From NCBI GenBank assembly GCA_008692225.1, contig VICG01000008.1, positions 693,001 through 757,000 on the forward strand: DNA of 64,000 bases, read 5' to 3'. Of this stretch, positions 48,209-60,463 are shown piece by piece (the first letter of the stretch is position 1; every line of letters begins with the position of its first letter). Source of the stretch: Monilinia fructicola. Taxonomy: Eukaryota > Ascomycota > Leotiomycetes > Helotiales > Sclerotiniaceae. The position numbers and the translations under genes are program-made. Under the pieces are notes generated by a model, which did no database searches, was not told the DNA's origin, and saw only the letters and a list, made by a program, of their open reading frames with translations.

Positions 48209-49695
48209 ATGTTTACACCACGATTTGCAAGCTCACTTGGGCCGGCCAGTTCTTCGAATCGCGCATCACAATGTCTTCGTCAACAGCGAGTACAAGCTAC
48301 ACGATCCAGCAGACATGCTCCCAGGAACCCCATATCATGCCGAGCACAACAGCAGAGATGCCAATCGACACGAGCACAGCCCAAGATTAATCCTTCTAAA
48401 GGTTCATTCTCGAGAAATGTTAAAATACTCTTCAAAGCACACCCATACAGCATGACTGGAGCTACCATAGCGTAATTTACACCTCACATCCTTCCCTTTT
48501 TTACTACTTGGAGGCGCAAAGCTAATGCGAAGTATGCAAATAAAGTATAGGCTTCGGAGTCTTCTGCTTAGGATATATCAATTGGTGGTACAAAAAATAC
48601 ATAATTGATGGCTTCAAAGCCTTTCCGGAACCTGTAGCAAAGCAGCTCCGAAAAGCTCTCTACTACACCAACATGTCTCTTGAGCCCAAGAATGCTATAA
48701 AATACTATAAAGAAGCCCTGCGAGTTGCCGACGAAATAGGCATGGACCCTTTCTCTGATGAGTATCTTGGGATCAAGATTTCCGTTTGCGTTTTATTAGA
48801 AAAGATTCAAGCCTATGATAAGGCTATCGGTGTATACGAAATTATGAGAGAGGATTGTGGTAAATGGATGGAACAATTAGGAGGTTTGGAGAGGAATATC
48901 GGAAAGAGAACCAGGGTTCTTAGGAGGATGATAGAGATCAGTGTCAAGATTGCTGACTTGTACAACGGGGAATACGTTTTACAGCCGGACAAGGCAGAGG
49001 AAAGTTTGGTCTATGCGGTGGAGACGATCTTGAAGGAACAGATGAGGAGGCAGAAAGAGGGAGTAAAGCCCGGAGAAGAGGTTTGGTTATCGGATGAAGA
49101 AATGGGTGGAACTTTCGAAAGTTTGTGTTTCTATTTGGAATGTCAGGTTGACTCAAGCTAATTCCCTTTCCAGCTCTTGCACACCATTATGAAGCAACCA
49201 ATAAACACCACCTCGCTGCGCCCCTATTCCTCCAAGCTATAGCACTTTCTACCCCCGCAACGTGCCACACGGCTATCCTAAGTTCGTCTCCTTCCCAATT
49301 TCAAAAAACCTCATCCACTAGACTAACCTGTTGCTCAAGTGAATAATCTCTCCATCTCACTTGCCCAGCAGAATCCCCCACCGGAGCCTGGTCAACCCAT
49401 AATATCCCGCTCCCAACAAATCAAAAATGCTCGCGCATGGGCAATAAAATCCTTAGAAATATGCGCCAAAATATCACCACCAGAAAGAACGGAAGAGTGT
49501 GATCTAGGATGTGCAGTTGCAACGCATAATCTAGGGGAATTCGCAGAAATGGATGGTAATATTCAGGAAGCTAGGAAGAGATATGAAGAAGCGAGAAGTT
49601 TAGCGAGTGCGATGGGATTCAAAGAGGGAGAGGCACAAAGTGAGGAGAGGTTAGCGAAGATTATTGGAAACCCGGTGATCATAAATAGGGGATAG
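48209..49695 (+). CDS. Mitochondrial inner-membrane TPR protein, Mgr3-like
   Basis: Exons: 48209-48471, 48546-49120, 49174-49281, 49340-49695; introns 74, 53, 58 bp; 433 residues. The first 60 residues (MFTPRFASSLGPASSSNRAS and following) are Arg/Ser/Ala/Gln-rich without acids, a presequence. Then a membrane span built across the first junction (ATIAIGFGVFCLGYINWWY), followed by KKYIIDGFKAFPEPVAKQLR, KALYYTNMSLEPKNAIKYYK and TPR helices at EKIQAYDKAIGVYEIM, LAHHYEATNKHHLAAPLFLQ and GCAVATHNLGEFAEMDGNIQ. This layout (presequence, one TM, TPRs in the membrane-proximal region) fits yeast Mgr3, an adaptor of the i-AAA protease. The splice between 49120 and 49174 was chosen because the unspliced frame stops within 14 codons and loses the TPR. 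Confidence 0.78.
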
Positions 49696-50665
49696 GTGGG
49701 GCAAGATAGCCTTGCAGGTTTGTTGAAATAATGAGATATCTTTGAAAAGAGATTTTCGCCTTGAGTTATAGGCCAGATCAGCATCTGTATGGATATTGCA
49801 AGGGCTCTATATCGACTAATTCACCTCTCTTCTACCAAAATGAAGGCAGCAAATCTTCTTCTATTTTGACCAGAGCAGTTTCCGGGCATCATCTCAACCC
49901 CTGGAAAATACGATTTCTCATCATTTTTCTCATCTCACAAAGCGCAATCCTTCCTAACGGCTAGCATATTTTGAATGATTAAAACCACCGCAATCAATCT
50001 CTCCGCTCCCTCCTTCTCAACATCTTCCTGTCTATACTTAATGGCCACCTCCGGGCATGATATTGAAAGTCCATATTCTGGATTCTTCAAAAAGTATTTA
50101 CTTTCTTCAGAAGCACTGTTTACCTCATTCAAATTCATCCCTTCTCCCGATTTTAATCAACGTGTTCACTTCAACATCTCTTTCTCTAGTTGAACTAGCG
50201 TCTACTTTGAAATTTCATTTTGATTGGAAGATCATGTTAATACAAATGTATGAATCTTTGAGATGAGGCAGTAGCTTTTCACGATTCATACTAAGTTGAC
50301 TACCGGTACATATTCAGCATAACAACCAATAGAGGTCATGCAACAAGACTGGACTAAGGCCCTAGTTCCAAACATACACTAAATTTTGATACCACGCTCT
50401 AGTTAATTTTTCAGTTAGCGGCGATGAAGTTATCTACATTTTCAAAATTCAAAAATCAAGAAGCGAATTCAGGGCTAGACTAGAGGAATAAAAACTTGAA
50501 CTAATTTCTAAAAGGCTCCCTCGCAAATGCTCATATTTTTCATTCAGAAATCTTTTGAAACATCAAATACATAGCGATATTTCATACCAACTCATTTGAT
50601 ATCAATCAAGTCAATATCTACGTTGAACTCAACCAAGAAAAAAAGGACAAAAGTTTCCAAACATT
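49696..50665. other. Intergenic, no gene recognised
   Basis: Left part is the 3' side of the TPR gene. Frames at 49761-50193 are short and unrecognised. The end is an A-rich leader before 50666. Confidence 0.5.
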
Positions 50666-50989
50666 ATGGCACCACACTCGGGGTACTTCAGTGGCCCTAC
50701 ATCACCGGGTGCCCAGGTCTTCTTGGGAGAAAACCTTCACATACCGAATGTCGACTTGAAGACAAATATTTCTATTGCGCAACACTGCAATCATCTTAAA
50801 TCCTCTCTCGAATACAACAGTGATGGATACAACAACAGTGTTCAGATATTCGTGGCCGCTCTCTACCTTCTCTTCGTCGTCGTGATGATAACAGCCGTCA
50901 ACATATACTGGCACATTACAAATATCACACCAGACCGAGCAGCGAAAAAAAGTACCACTCCAAAAGACCTCCACATCAACCAAGGATAA
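50666..50989 (+). CDS. Small single-span membrane protein, orphan
   Basis: A 107-residue frame starting MAPHSGYFSGPTSPGAQVFL after an A-rich, pyrimidine-containing leader. Residues about 60-82 (QIFVAALYLLFVVVMITAVN) form a strong membrane span. The N-terminal segment has an NIS sequon and one cysteine, and the short C-terminal tail (DRAAKKSTTPK) is basic, so the tail is probably cytosolic. No signal peptide or known domain. Length and composition suggest a real small gene, but no homology is recalled and no splice evidence is available. Confidence 0.45.
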   Translation: MAPHSGYFSGPTSPGAQVFLGENLHIPNVDLKTNISIAQHCNHLKSSLEYNSDGYNNSVQIFVAALYLLFVVVMITAVNIYWHITNITPDRAAKKSTTPKDLHINQG

Positions 50990-53306
50990 CGGAAAAACTG
51001 CCTGGCCCTCATGTTGCCGGAAAAATTTAGGGTCACCAAGTCATTGTGGGGCTGAAAAGGATGGACCGACCCCGGTTAAAGGACGACATGTGGACTTGAC
51101 AATTTCGGAAATCATGAAGAATGGAATGGCGACGGGAGTGATGAAGATTTGGACAGTATCGACATTGAGTGGAATGTCAGATTTTAATGCGAGGCAAGAG
51201 AAAAAGGAGGTGGGAGAGTGCTTTACATTCTTTTAGAACCGGCTGTTGCTGGACCTTTAATGAACGAGGGGGCTGAATATGGGCTTGATTCGGAGGCTAA
51301 GGAGTAATTTTTGTCAAAGTTGGGAAACATCACTCCGCTTCTAGCTTTTCTTATTGATCGTCTAGATGTATAATATGGAGAGTTTCAAAAACTGTCACCA
51401 AAGATCAACACCCGCATTATGGGGGAATTGCATGGCGAAGATGGGCTTGAGGATTTGGCTCAAGCATATTGGAAATTGGCAATGAGCTTACATTTCCTGT
51501 ACATATCCAAAATCAAAAGCTTGTGGCAAGAATCATTAGCTCTTATTATTCATCCACGATTGTGTTTGTGAGATGTGGCAACTGTGAAATCAAATGGAGC
51601 TTTCCCTGTGCTTATGAATGCTTTAGCTTGTGCTTGTTCTGCGCGAAGAAGGGTGTGTAGGTACCTAAGGTATGTAGGTCAAAATTATCCACATAGAACG
51701 CAGGAGGCCTCGATCGCAATTACCATGCCGAATCCCGGCAATCCAAATCCCATCTGCTTGACCGCCAATCGGCCAATCCCCTCACGCAAATTACTTCCAA
51801 ACACCATTCCCCCGCTTCTTTCCCAGTTCTCCCAAAACTACAGAGCATATTTCACCACAGACTCTCCATCCACCTCAGTTCGTCTTGGGCTTACGTGTAC
51901 ATGGATGGATAAAGCTCTCCTCGACCAGCGATACCTTTCCCAAGGCACAACTGTAGGTATGCACATGGGACTCGCCTCAGAACATGAGGCCGGTTCATTC
52001 CGACACGTTGAAGCGCGCGAGACATCTGCGAATTCTCGGGAAGCAGCACAGGAGGCATCGGCCCACGCACCCCCGCACTTGGCCATCGCAGATTTCCCCG
52101 TCGGAAATCGCACTCGAATGTTCGGGAAGCGATCGTCGAATGATTCCGAATGGTGACAGAGCCTGCGGTGGAGCGGGCGCTCATAATTCGACGTCGTCTG
52201 GCGGATTCTGCAGCTTCCCGTGACGACAAGGCTATTGTTCCACAAGCGTGTTGATGTCGTGATGTGAGTGGGTAGCGGGTAGAGGCTTATGCGTGTATTG
52301 GTGTTTCGAGTAAATATCATAATGGAAAGGTTGGATGGTGAGTACTTGGTTATGCGAAAAGGTTTATTGGGAAGGTGGTAAGGGAGCAAACGGCGAGGGT
52401 TTGTTGATGGGAATTGGATGTGTGAAGGTTTGGCAAGGTATGGTGTGGATTGGAGAGGTGAAATGAGGTACTAGGGGTTTGGGAAAAGAAAGGAGAGGTT
52501 CGGATGGCTGCGGGTATCCGCAGTAGAGTTTAGAAAAGTGAAATTGGGCTCAACAATCAAGCTGAGCATTGGAATTGGGAGGCTGGCCATCGTATTTGTG
52601 GTTTTAATATGGATAGTGGGGTCAAGGTGATTTAGTTGGTTAAGACTTTCAATCTAAGACTCAATGATTAGTGACCATATATTGAAGGTGTGAAGTGTGA
52701 GTATTGGGTATTGTACCGGATACGCACAGGTATTAAGCCATGGTATTCGAGAATAAGCGAGGCATCAAACACATTCTTGATCTAATTTGCATGGTGTGTT
52801 GTCGATGTTTATCTGATTGGATTCATGAGATGAATTAGGGAGGTCTAACTACAGGCTGGTGGCGGGTACGCTGCACTTTTGTCATTTGCCAGTGGTATTG
52901 ATGTTAACGAGGACATTCATCTCATTGGCGGCAAAGGGAATAGATACAGGCTTCAGAGTGTATAGATATGATCAATTGGTATTATACTATTCTCACTCGA
53001 ATTCATTTAGTAGGTAAGAGGTCAATCTCTTCCCAAAGCAACAAGTGATTAGGACTCCCGACAGATGTGTTTCCCCTATTTACTGGTACATGAAAGGTAT
53101 ACGTCACAAGCGGTTCTGAGTGTTGTCAGTGATAAATTTTGATACGCTTGTAAGAAAAGAATCATTGCAGTAGATTAATGGCTCACTAGAATACTAATTC
53201 TACACTCCTGGCATCATGTGGAGAGTACGTTCTAATGTAACTGTCTCAAACACGGATAATTCTTACTAGGAATGAAATCAACATTCCCCCTCCAAATCAT
53301 CGAATA
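50990..53306. other. Intergenic with one doubtful frame
   Basis: The plus-strand frame 51575-52156 (193 aa; internal Met followed by PNPGNPNPICLTANRP) has no recognised domain and overlaps equally long frames on the other strand, so I do not call it a gene. The sequence around 51000-51350 looks like ordinary unique DNA with stops in every frame. Confidence 0.4.
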
Positions 53307-54299
53307 ATGGAAAATCTACACTTTCGGTTCCATGATTTCAACACGAGACACGAGTATGAGATTTCGGTTGCGACTCATCTTGATGCAAGATATATAAGAG
53401 CGGAGATTGCGGAGTTGAGGGTGGAGATTAGAAGGCTAAGGGAAGAATTGCTGCAAAAGGATGGGAGGCTTGAGGAATTAGAGGGTGAGGTTAGAACGGC
53501 AAGGGAGGATGCTAGGGAAACTAGGGAGGGGTTAAGGGACATGAGGGGTGAGATTCTGGGGCTGACGAATCAAAGGACGCAATATAGAGGTGACATAAGA
53601 GGTTTGAGGCAGGAGATTTTAGTGTTGAGAAGTGATATTTTGGATTTCAGGAACGAAGGGACGCAACGTGCAGGTGATTTCAGGGATTTAAGACAAGAGG
53701 TTACATATTTGAGAGACGAATTCATTAGAGATCAGAGAGAAAGATTGATGGAACAAAGAGAAAGATTGAGGGAGCATAGAGAGAGATTGGGGGATATGGT
53801 GTCTATGGAAGGGCTGAGAAGAGAAGTTACGGAAGGATTTACGAGGAGGGATGCGGATGTTGTTCAGATGGAACAGCGGGTGATGGGCGAAATCCAGGAT
53901 TTGAGAAGAAGGGATGAAGAACAGGCCCAAAGGGAAGATGATTTATTAAACAACTTGGATGATCTTAGGAAGAACACGGAAAATGAGGAATTGGAACAGA
54001 CGAGGAGGGATGATATGGAGAATCTAAGGAATAGGGTAGATGATTTGACAGAAGAGAATAGGGGCTTGATGGAGAGGGTGACGTGGTTGGAGATGCCAAC
54101 GCCTGGCGTAGAAGCAGGCGTTGAGCCAAATGATAATGAAGGCATTGATGAAGGGAAGGATGAAGCGAAGGATGAAGGGAAGGATGAAGGGAATGAGAAA
54201 AAAGGGCCCAAGCGGCCAAAGTTTCATACTAGGAGGAAGAGATTGAGGATTAGACAGGAGCTAGCTTTGAGATTCATGGAGTATGCCGCAACTACCTGA
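53307..54299 (+). CDS. Long coiled-coil protein with acidic/basic tail
   Basis: Single exon, 330 residues. Residues about 25-270 are almost continuously heptad-patterned and rich in Arg/Glu/Leu (IRAEIAELRVEIRRLREELL, REGLRDMRGEILGL, LREHRERLGD), so a dimeric or trimeric rod is likely. Internal near-repeats of GDIRGLRQEILVLRSDI and GDFRDLRQEVTYLRDEF suggest local duplication. The tail has a KDEAKDEGKDEG repeat (about 286-297) and then a basic cluster KRPKFHTRRKRLRIRQ that could bind nucleic acid or act as a nuclear signal. No motor, kinase or membrane segment. I do not recognise the family; a structural or scaffolding role is inferred from the coil only. Confidence 0.72.
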   Translation: MENLHFRFHDFNTRHEYEISVATHLDARYIRAEIAELRVEIRRLREELLQKDGRLEELEGEVRTAREDARETREGLRDMRGEILGLTNQRTQYRGDIRGLRQEILVLRSDILDFRNEGTQRAGDFRDLRQEVTYLRDEFIRDQRERLMEQRERLREHRERLGDMVSMEGLRREVTEGFTRRDADVVQMEQRVMGEIQDLRRRDEEQAQREDDLLNNLDDLRKNTENEELEQTRRDDMENLRNRVDDLTEENRGLMERVTWLEMPTPGVEAGVEPNDNEGIDEGKDEAKDEGKDEGNEKKGPKRPKFHTRRKRLRIRQELALRFMEYAATT

Positions 54300-57216
54300 C
54301 TGTAAATCTAGACAATACCTTTGTGGGTTTGAATATGACTGAGATGGGAACTGTTGTGCTGGAGCTTCCATGCTGTGCTCGATGTCTTGTTCTCAGAAGA
54401 CGATGTGGTTTTGCAAACATTGCAAAATAACATTCTAGGCCTCTCCATATGGTAGTATTGACTATAAAAGCTTAGAAATAATCCTATTTATCTAAGTTCT
54501 CAAACCGAAGCAGTTTGAACCACGCGAGATAGGGTTGCAAGATCATCCCGAAGGTTATGATGCACTCAACACATCATCAAGCTGCATAAAGTATTGATAT
54601 AATCCAATAACATCTTATGGCATGCCCATAGTGCCCTTGACACTATAACAGACCCAGGGTTCAAACCCATTTGGAGATATTATCCTCTAGGTTCTCTACA
54701 TCTTGCAATCCGGTTCCTACTCGGTCAATACAATTGATGCGACCGAGGCAGAAACCGAATGGTGGAAGAGTAATCAACACGGCCGTAATTCTCGACACGA
54801 CATGCATTCATATATAAACCGGTGACAATTCCAGTCATTGGCTACCTACACGATGAACCCAAAGAACTCCTGCTATGAAACAAAATAATAGATTCATGGT
54901 CGGGCCGACTATAATGCCGTGATTTAGAAAGCATGATGATTAACAATTCTTGCATCTTGTAGGCTGTACGTTGATCGTTCCATCAGTTGCGCAAAGATAT
55001 GGATATGATTTCAAATGAGTGTTCGGTAGATGATCAGATTGTCTAGTAAGCGAGTGAACCAACCAACCAACAAACAAACGAGAGAGAAAGACCTTTGATA
55101 TTCGAGATGCTTTGGCCGGTACGATGGCATATATTACTTGGGCTTCATGAATACGCAACAAGAAGAAAGGATGATAAACATAGAGAGGCATTCAGGAATA
55201 ATTATACAAGTCGCCGAGTACAATGATATGTCGTGGAAGAGAAGCAATATATGGCCAACACACAGGCACTTGTTTTGACTTGCACCGCTGGGGCTAAGAC
55301 AAGATAGCTTTATCTTGAGTATATGGATGTTCTTGTATCGAGTCCATGTCGCTTTTCCTATGAACAGTGATAAGATAGGAATAGGGATCGACCTCGCAGA
55401 AAACATGCCGTCAAATAGAAGTTATACGAGCACCGAAAGATGCAATGTTCATATATTCGACGAGCGTTCATCTCTTATGTTACAGCAAACTATCCATGAT
55501 TCAAACGAGACCCAAGTTACGCCGCACGATAACTCGACTTCTTAATGAAAGCGATACAAGGAGACAGTTAGGTATGATTTTTCGGACCGATGATATGTGT
55601 GCCAAGTATGTCGAGCCTTGAAAATGCATAATAAGTGCTCTGTCTGGCTTCAGCCATGTGCGGCGGGGGGTAATATTCAGGACATACTCGCTGGGTTTGA
55701 TAGATTTTTGGCTAAGATTTCAGGGAACGATTGGCCATTCGTTTTGAACACAACATGTGATAGATATATGATTGAGAGTTCATGTACCTTTTGTTATTCC
55801 TGCATCTTTCTCCACTTGAGAGTTCGCTGTAGTTCTATGTGGTCGATTCCTTCCTCATCACGATATTTACTGGATATGCGATGTACAAGATAAATAATCC
55901 CAGAAGCTCGAAGTATACTTACTATACATAAATGGATGCATACATACATGCATACCGACCTGCTAAACAGCTCAATTCAAAAGTAATGTATTTGTGATGT
56001 ATCTATTTCATGCATCGCAAAAAACTAGTAGGTAGCTACTCGAGTACAGTATTAGACAGTCGGCTACACGTGGTTGAATTTAGGTTTTCTTAGCGCCGTT
56101 TGTGCCGACGACAACCTCATCTCTCATCTCTCATCTCTCATCTCTCGCCTGAAAACTTCTCTACATTCTTATGAACAATTAGCCACGACACCGTTGACCA
56201 CAACTTCTTACATCTCACTCGAACAATCACGTTCACCTGACGGACCGAATGCTGACAGCTAAGGCCGCACATTCTATTGCTCAATGCGATCCAGGAATAT
56301 GATGAAGAAGATGATCCAAGTTGTTGGGATGAGATCCTATCACCTTATTTGATATCACCCCAAACATCACCAATTCCAAGGAACTTGTTCAATTAACGAA
56401 GTCACACGACAGAACAGCTCTACTGAAATGGTTTCTCGAGCTGCATGGGCAAGTTGAAGCCATTCGCCGTAATTGGATGCTGGCTTCTTTCCACAGAAAG
56501 TAATTAATACTTCCCGAGCGATCACAACAGCATGCCTTCCCCGCAATTGGTTGCGGGAGGTTTTGGTCCTTTAACATGCATTTTCAAAATATATGAATGG
56601 TTAAAAATGCTATTCGATTATGGAGACCCTAGTAAGTCTTTAGTACGAAGGATCCTCAACCTTAGATACACTGCGCAGACTGTCATCTCATTGTCACATG
56701 TTACATTGCTGCTACTCCGTACGTAATGTGGCCAAGACCTTAAATCACCCCAGATATGAATATTCGTTATGGTCTCATAGTTTGAGATTCATTTCGTTCT
56801 GATATCATCTAGTGATTACATTAGTTCCTTTCCTATCACATGTACTCTACCTAAGTAGTGCCGTATGCAAGCCTTAAACCTTTCTCCGTACATCCAATCA
56901 CCTACATTCTACTAGAAAATCAGCGAATTCCTTGCTCACGCATGGAACTTTCCCCACGGAGATTTATCCAATCGTTCCCACTTAGATGCGAAACGTATCA
57001 AATAAACTAATACACAAAACCGTACCTGCCTCCCCTCATACATAAAAAGGCCTTCTTTCCAGCTTCCAAATTCTCGATTCTTACACAACATCTTTTCATC
57101 CAACTTTTCCTCCAAATCCAACATCACCTACGAAATACCTTTTGGCATACATTACTTTTCACATTCTTTCATTCATCTTTGTTGTTTGATCTCTAGTTAG
57201 AATATCAATCAACAGG
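54300..57216. other. Gene-free interval before the transporter
   Basis: No gene is supported over 2.9 kb. Small repeats occur: CATCTCT units (about 56119-56146) and AACAA/AACCA units (55056-55079). The final 300 bp (56900-57216) are pyrimidine-rich, consistent with the transporter promoter and leader. Confidence 0.5.
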
Positions 57217-59204
57217 ATGGGTCTTGCAATTATCAAGCCCGCGGGCGTTCCTGGCAAGTCTTGGCCAGCAGTAAGTTTTTTCGTATCTGTTATATTAGAG
57301 TATACTTAACAGTTGAATTAGATCCTCATCGGATGTTTCGTTGCATTTGGTGGTCTTCTTTTTGGTTATGATACAGGCACAATTGGTGGTATTCTCGCTA
57401 TGGAGTAAGTCAATTCAGCCAGAACCCTTCATTCTTTGAGGTGTCTTCATACTGATACTTGCGCTAGCTATTGGGAGAATGAATTTTCGACTGGTTACAA
57501 AAACGCAAAGGGTCATCTTGATGTCTCCCCCTCCCAATCTGCGGCCGTCGTCTCTATTCTTTCGGCGGGTACTTTCTTCGGTGCGCTCACTGCTGCTCCT
57601 CTTGCAGACTTCTTTGGTAGACGCGTGGCATTGTTGATATCATCTGGTGTTGTATTTACTTTCGGTGTTATCTTACAAACTGCATCTGCTGAGTTGCCAA
57701 TGTTTATTGCTGGTCGTTTTCTTTGCTGGTTTTGGAGTTGGTCTCATCTCTGCTTTGAGTAAGTTTTCTCTAACTATTTTCGACTATCTTCAACTTTATC
57801 CTCTTGATTCCTATGACCTATTTAAGGCCAACAATGAACTAAATTTTTCTCTTAGTTCCACTTTACCAATCCGAGACTGCTCCCAAATGGATTCGTGGTG
57901 TTATTGTTGGATGTTATCAATTAGCTATTACTATTGGTCTCCTTCTTGCAGCTGTCGTTGATAACGCTACACAATCCCGAAATGATACTGGATCATATAG
58001 AATTCCAATTGCGATACAATTTCTTTGGGTTAGTCACTTCATCATTAGTAGACCCGTACATTTTTAACGCTGATCTAGGCTATCATCTTGGTTGTCGGAC
58101 TATTGTTCTTGCCTGAAACACCTCGTTACTTGATCAAGCGGGGACACTATGCGAAGGCTGCAGAATCCCTTGGAAAGCTCCGCCGTCTTCATGTTGATGA
58201 TCCAGCCATTCGTGAAGAATTGGCTGAGATCCAAGCAAATCATGAATACGAACTCCAGCTCGGTCAAGCTTCATATATGGATTGTTTCCGAGGTGGTATG
58301 ACCAAGAGACTTGCAACTGGATGTCTTCTTCAAGCCTTACAACAACTTACTGGTGTTAATTTTATATTCTGTAAGTTTTCTTTGGTTTTATGGAATAGGT
58401 AGGGCATTACTGACATTAGCCATAGACTACGGTACTCAATACTTCAAGAACTCTGGTATCACCAATGCCTTTGTTATCCAAATGATTACCAGTGCTGTCA
58501 ACGTTTCCTCTACCCTTCCCGGCTTATATGGAATCGAGAAGTTTGGTCGTCGTCCACTTCTCTTGTGGGGAGCTGTCGGGATGTGCGTTAGTCAACTCAT
58601 CGTCGCTGTATTGGGTACAACCACCACCGATCAAACAGCCGAAGGAGTAGTGTTCGCCACGAACATTGCTGCACAAAAGGCATCTATTGCTTTCATCTGC
58701 ATCTATATCTTCTTCTTCGCATCTACCTGGGGACCACTGGCATGGGTTGTCTGCGGCGAGATTTTCCCCCTTAAGGTCCGCGCCAAGGCTCTATCCATGT
58801 CCGTTGCCACTAACTGGCTTCTCAATTGGGCCATTGCCTATTCCACCCCATATCTCGTCAACTACGGAACTGGAAACGCCAATCTTCAATCGAAAATTTT
58901 CTTCATCTGGTTCGCTTGCTGCTTCGTATGTATCGCCTTTGTTTATTTCATGATTTATGAAACCAAGGGCTTAACGCTTGAACAAATCGATGAGCTTTAT
59001 GATAGCAAGACCAGCGCCAAGGATTCTGTCCATTGGAAACCTACTAAGAACTTCAGAGATATCGTGGATCTTCCTAGTCATGAGCATGGACTTAGTCATG
59101 AGAAACATGGTGGTGTTTTGGCAGACGAGAAGGGTACTGCTACTCATACTCATGATCATGTTCATAAAGACGTGGGTGATGCTACTGTTGGTCATAGCGA
59201 GTAA
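57217..59204 (+). CDS. MFS hexose transporter (sugar porter), one frameshift in exon 3, His-rich C-terminus
   Basis: Twelve-helix plasma-membrane sugar uniporter/symporter. Exons: 57217-57270, 57322-57404, 57468-57758, 57856-58028, 58079-58370, 58426-59204; introns 51, 63, 97, 50 and 55 bp. Signatures: GGLLFGYDTGTIGGI in helix 1, DFFGRRVALL (loop 2-3), GFGVGLISA leading through intron 3 into IPLYQSETAPKWIRG, PETPRYLIKRGH after helix 6, QQLTGVNFIFYYGTQYF in helix 7, EKFGRRPLLL, and the terminal YETKGLTLEQIDELY in place of the usual PETKG. At 57717-57720 a T4 run has one T too many; without it GRFFAGFGVGL is restored and the total is 556 codons plus stop. The tail after ELYDS is unusual: it is dense in His (HEHGLSHEKHGG, THTHDHVHKD). 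Substrate specificity cannot be told from sequence. Confidence 0.9.
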
Positions 59205-60425
59205 TCACTAGGCTCTTCTACCTCAATAAGCTATCGGGGGTTGATTGTATGGGCTGTTAGCTTGTTGATCGGTTGCATCTTTATGGTGCTTTCTCTCTTT
59301 TTTTTCTCAGCTTGCGATGATACCTGGTGGTTTGTGAGATTGGTCCGGTTGATCTGGACGGTTGTGGATTTGATGGGCATGTAAAACGTTTTGGGAGTGG
59401 TTTAATGGTCGATGATGGGTTTTGACGAGTGAGTAGGAAGGAGTCTAATGGGGGTGGCATTGTCATCGGGTTGATGGATTGATGAACAGGATGCTGGGAA
59501 TCAATGCGGATGTCTTAATCATACCTAGGTATCGCAAAACCTAACTGCTTGCGTTGCATTCCTCACGTACTCTATGGTAATATGAATGATATAATATGAT
59601 ATCAACCCTTTATCTTTTTGTGTTCTTCATACTTCCCATACTTCCCATACTTTTTTCAACTTCCTTGCTCTGAAATATGTCGTGTCGTGTCTTGTCTTGT
59701 CTTATCTTATAATATCTGGGGTCCTCGAAGTGAGCATCCCGGACGATCAAAATTGATGTTGCTTGTTGTTGCTTGTTGCTGTTGCTTGTTGCTGTTGCTA
59801 ATCCCTTTCAACAACTACCTAGGTAGCTACCTAGCTAGCTTTATTGGCACATGCTCAAAATGCGCAGGAGGATGGATGTGAGAACGTGGGAGTAGAAAAT
59901 CGATTCATTCATCTCATTGACCTCGTTCATTCATCTCACCATCTCACCATCTCCTCCATAAACACAACACAACAAACGCTCAAATCTCAAATCTCAAATC
60001 TCAACCCCGTCATCCGTCTCCACGTCATGGCATGGCATGGCATGGCATGTCAACATGAGATCCTGCGTCGCGGTATCGCCATGTCACTACTATCACTGCT
60101 GATGTTGGCAACCGACTACGAACTACAAACTACAAACTACAAACTACAAATAATAAATAATACATAATGCGCTCTGACTTCTGGGCCCTGTTGATTCTCA
60201 TTTCCATGTTTCTTTCATCTTCCGTTTTTTTTCTCTCCGCCAGAAACCAGTCGACGCATCGCATCTCGCTCGCTCCTTTTCATCTTCTTTCTACTGATGG
60301 GAGAGAGGACGTCGTGTGGTGGGTGGTGTGGTGTGATGTTATCTGGAACTTTATTCATTCATTTATTTATTTGTTTATTCATTCATTCCTTTATTAACAG
60401 ACACACACCGAGAAAAAGCCCCAAG

Positions 60426-60463
<38 letters not shown>

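Noticed and set aside
51575..52389. Opposing 193- and 183-codon frames
   Set aside because: Neither strand is favoured by motif, codon pattern or splice sites.
54601..54690. Possible tRNA because of GGGTTCAAACCC at about 54657-54668
   Set aside because: The B-box-like sequence is palindromic, and no A-box, acceptor stem or anticodon arm is found at the right spacing on either strand.
57647..57961. Independent 104-codon frame overlapping the transporter
   Set aside because: Only the piece FFAGFGVGLISA belongs to the transporter after the T-run frame change; the rest is intron 3 and an off-frame exon.
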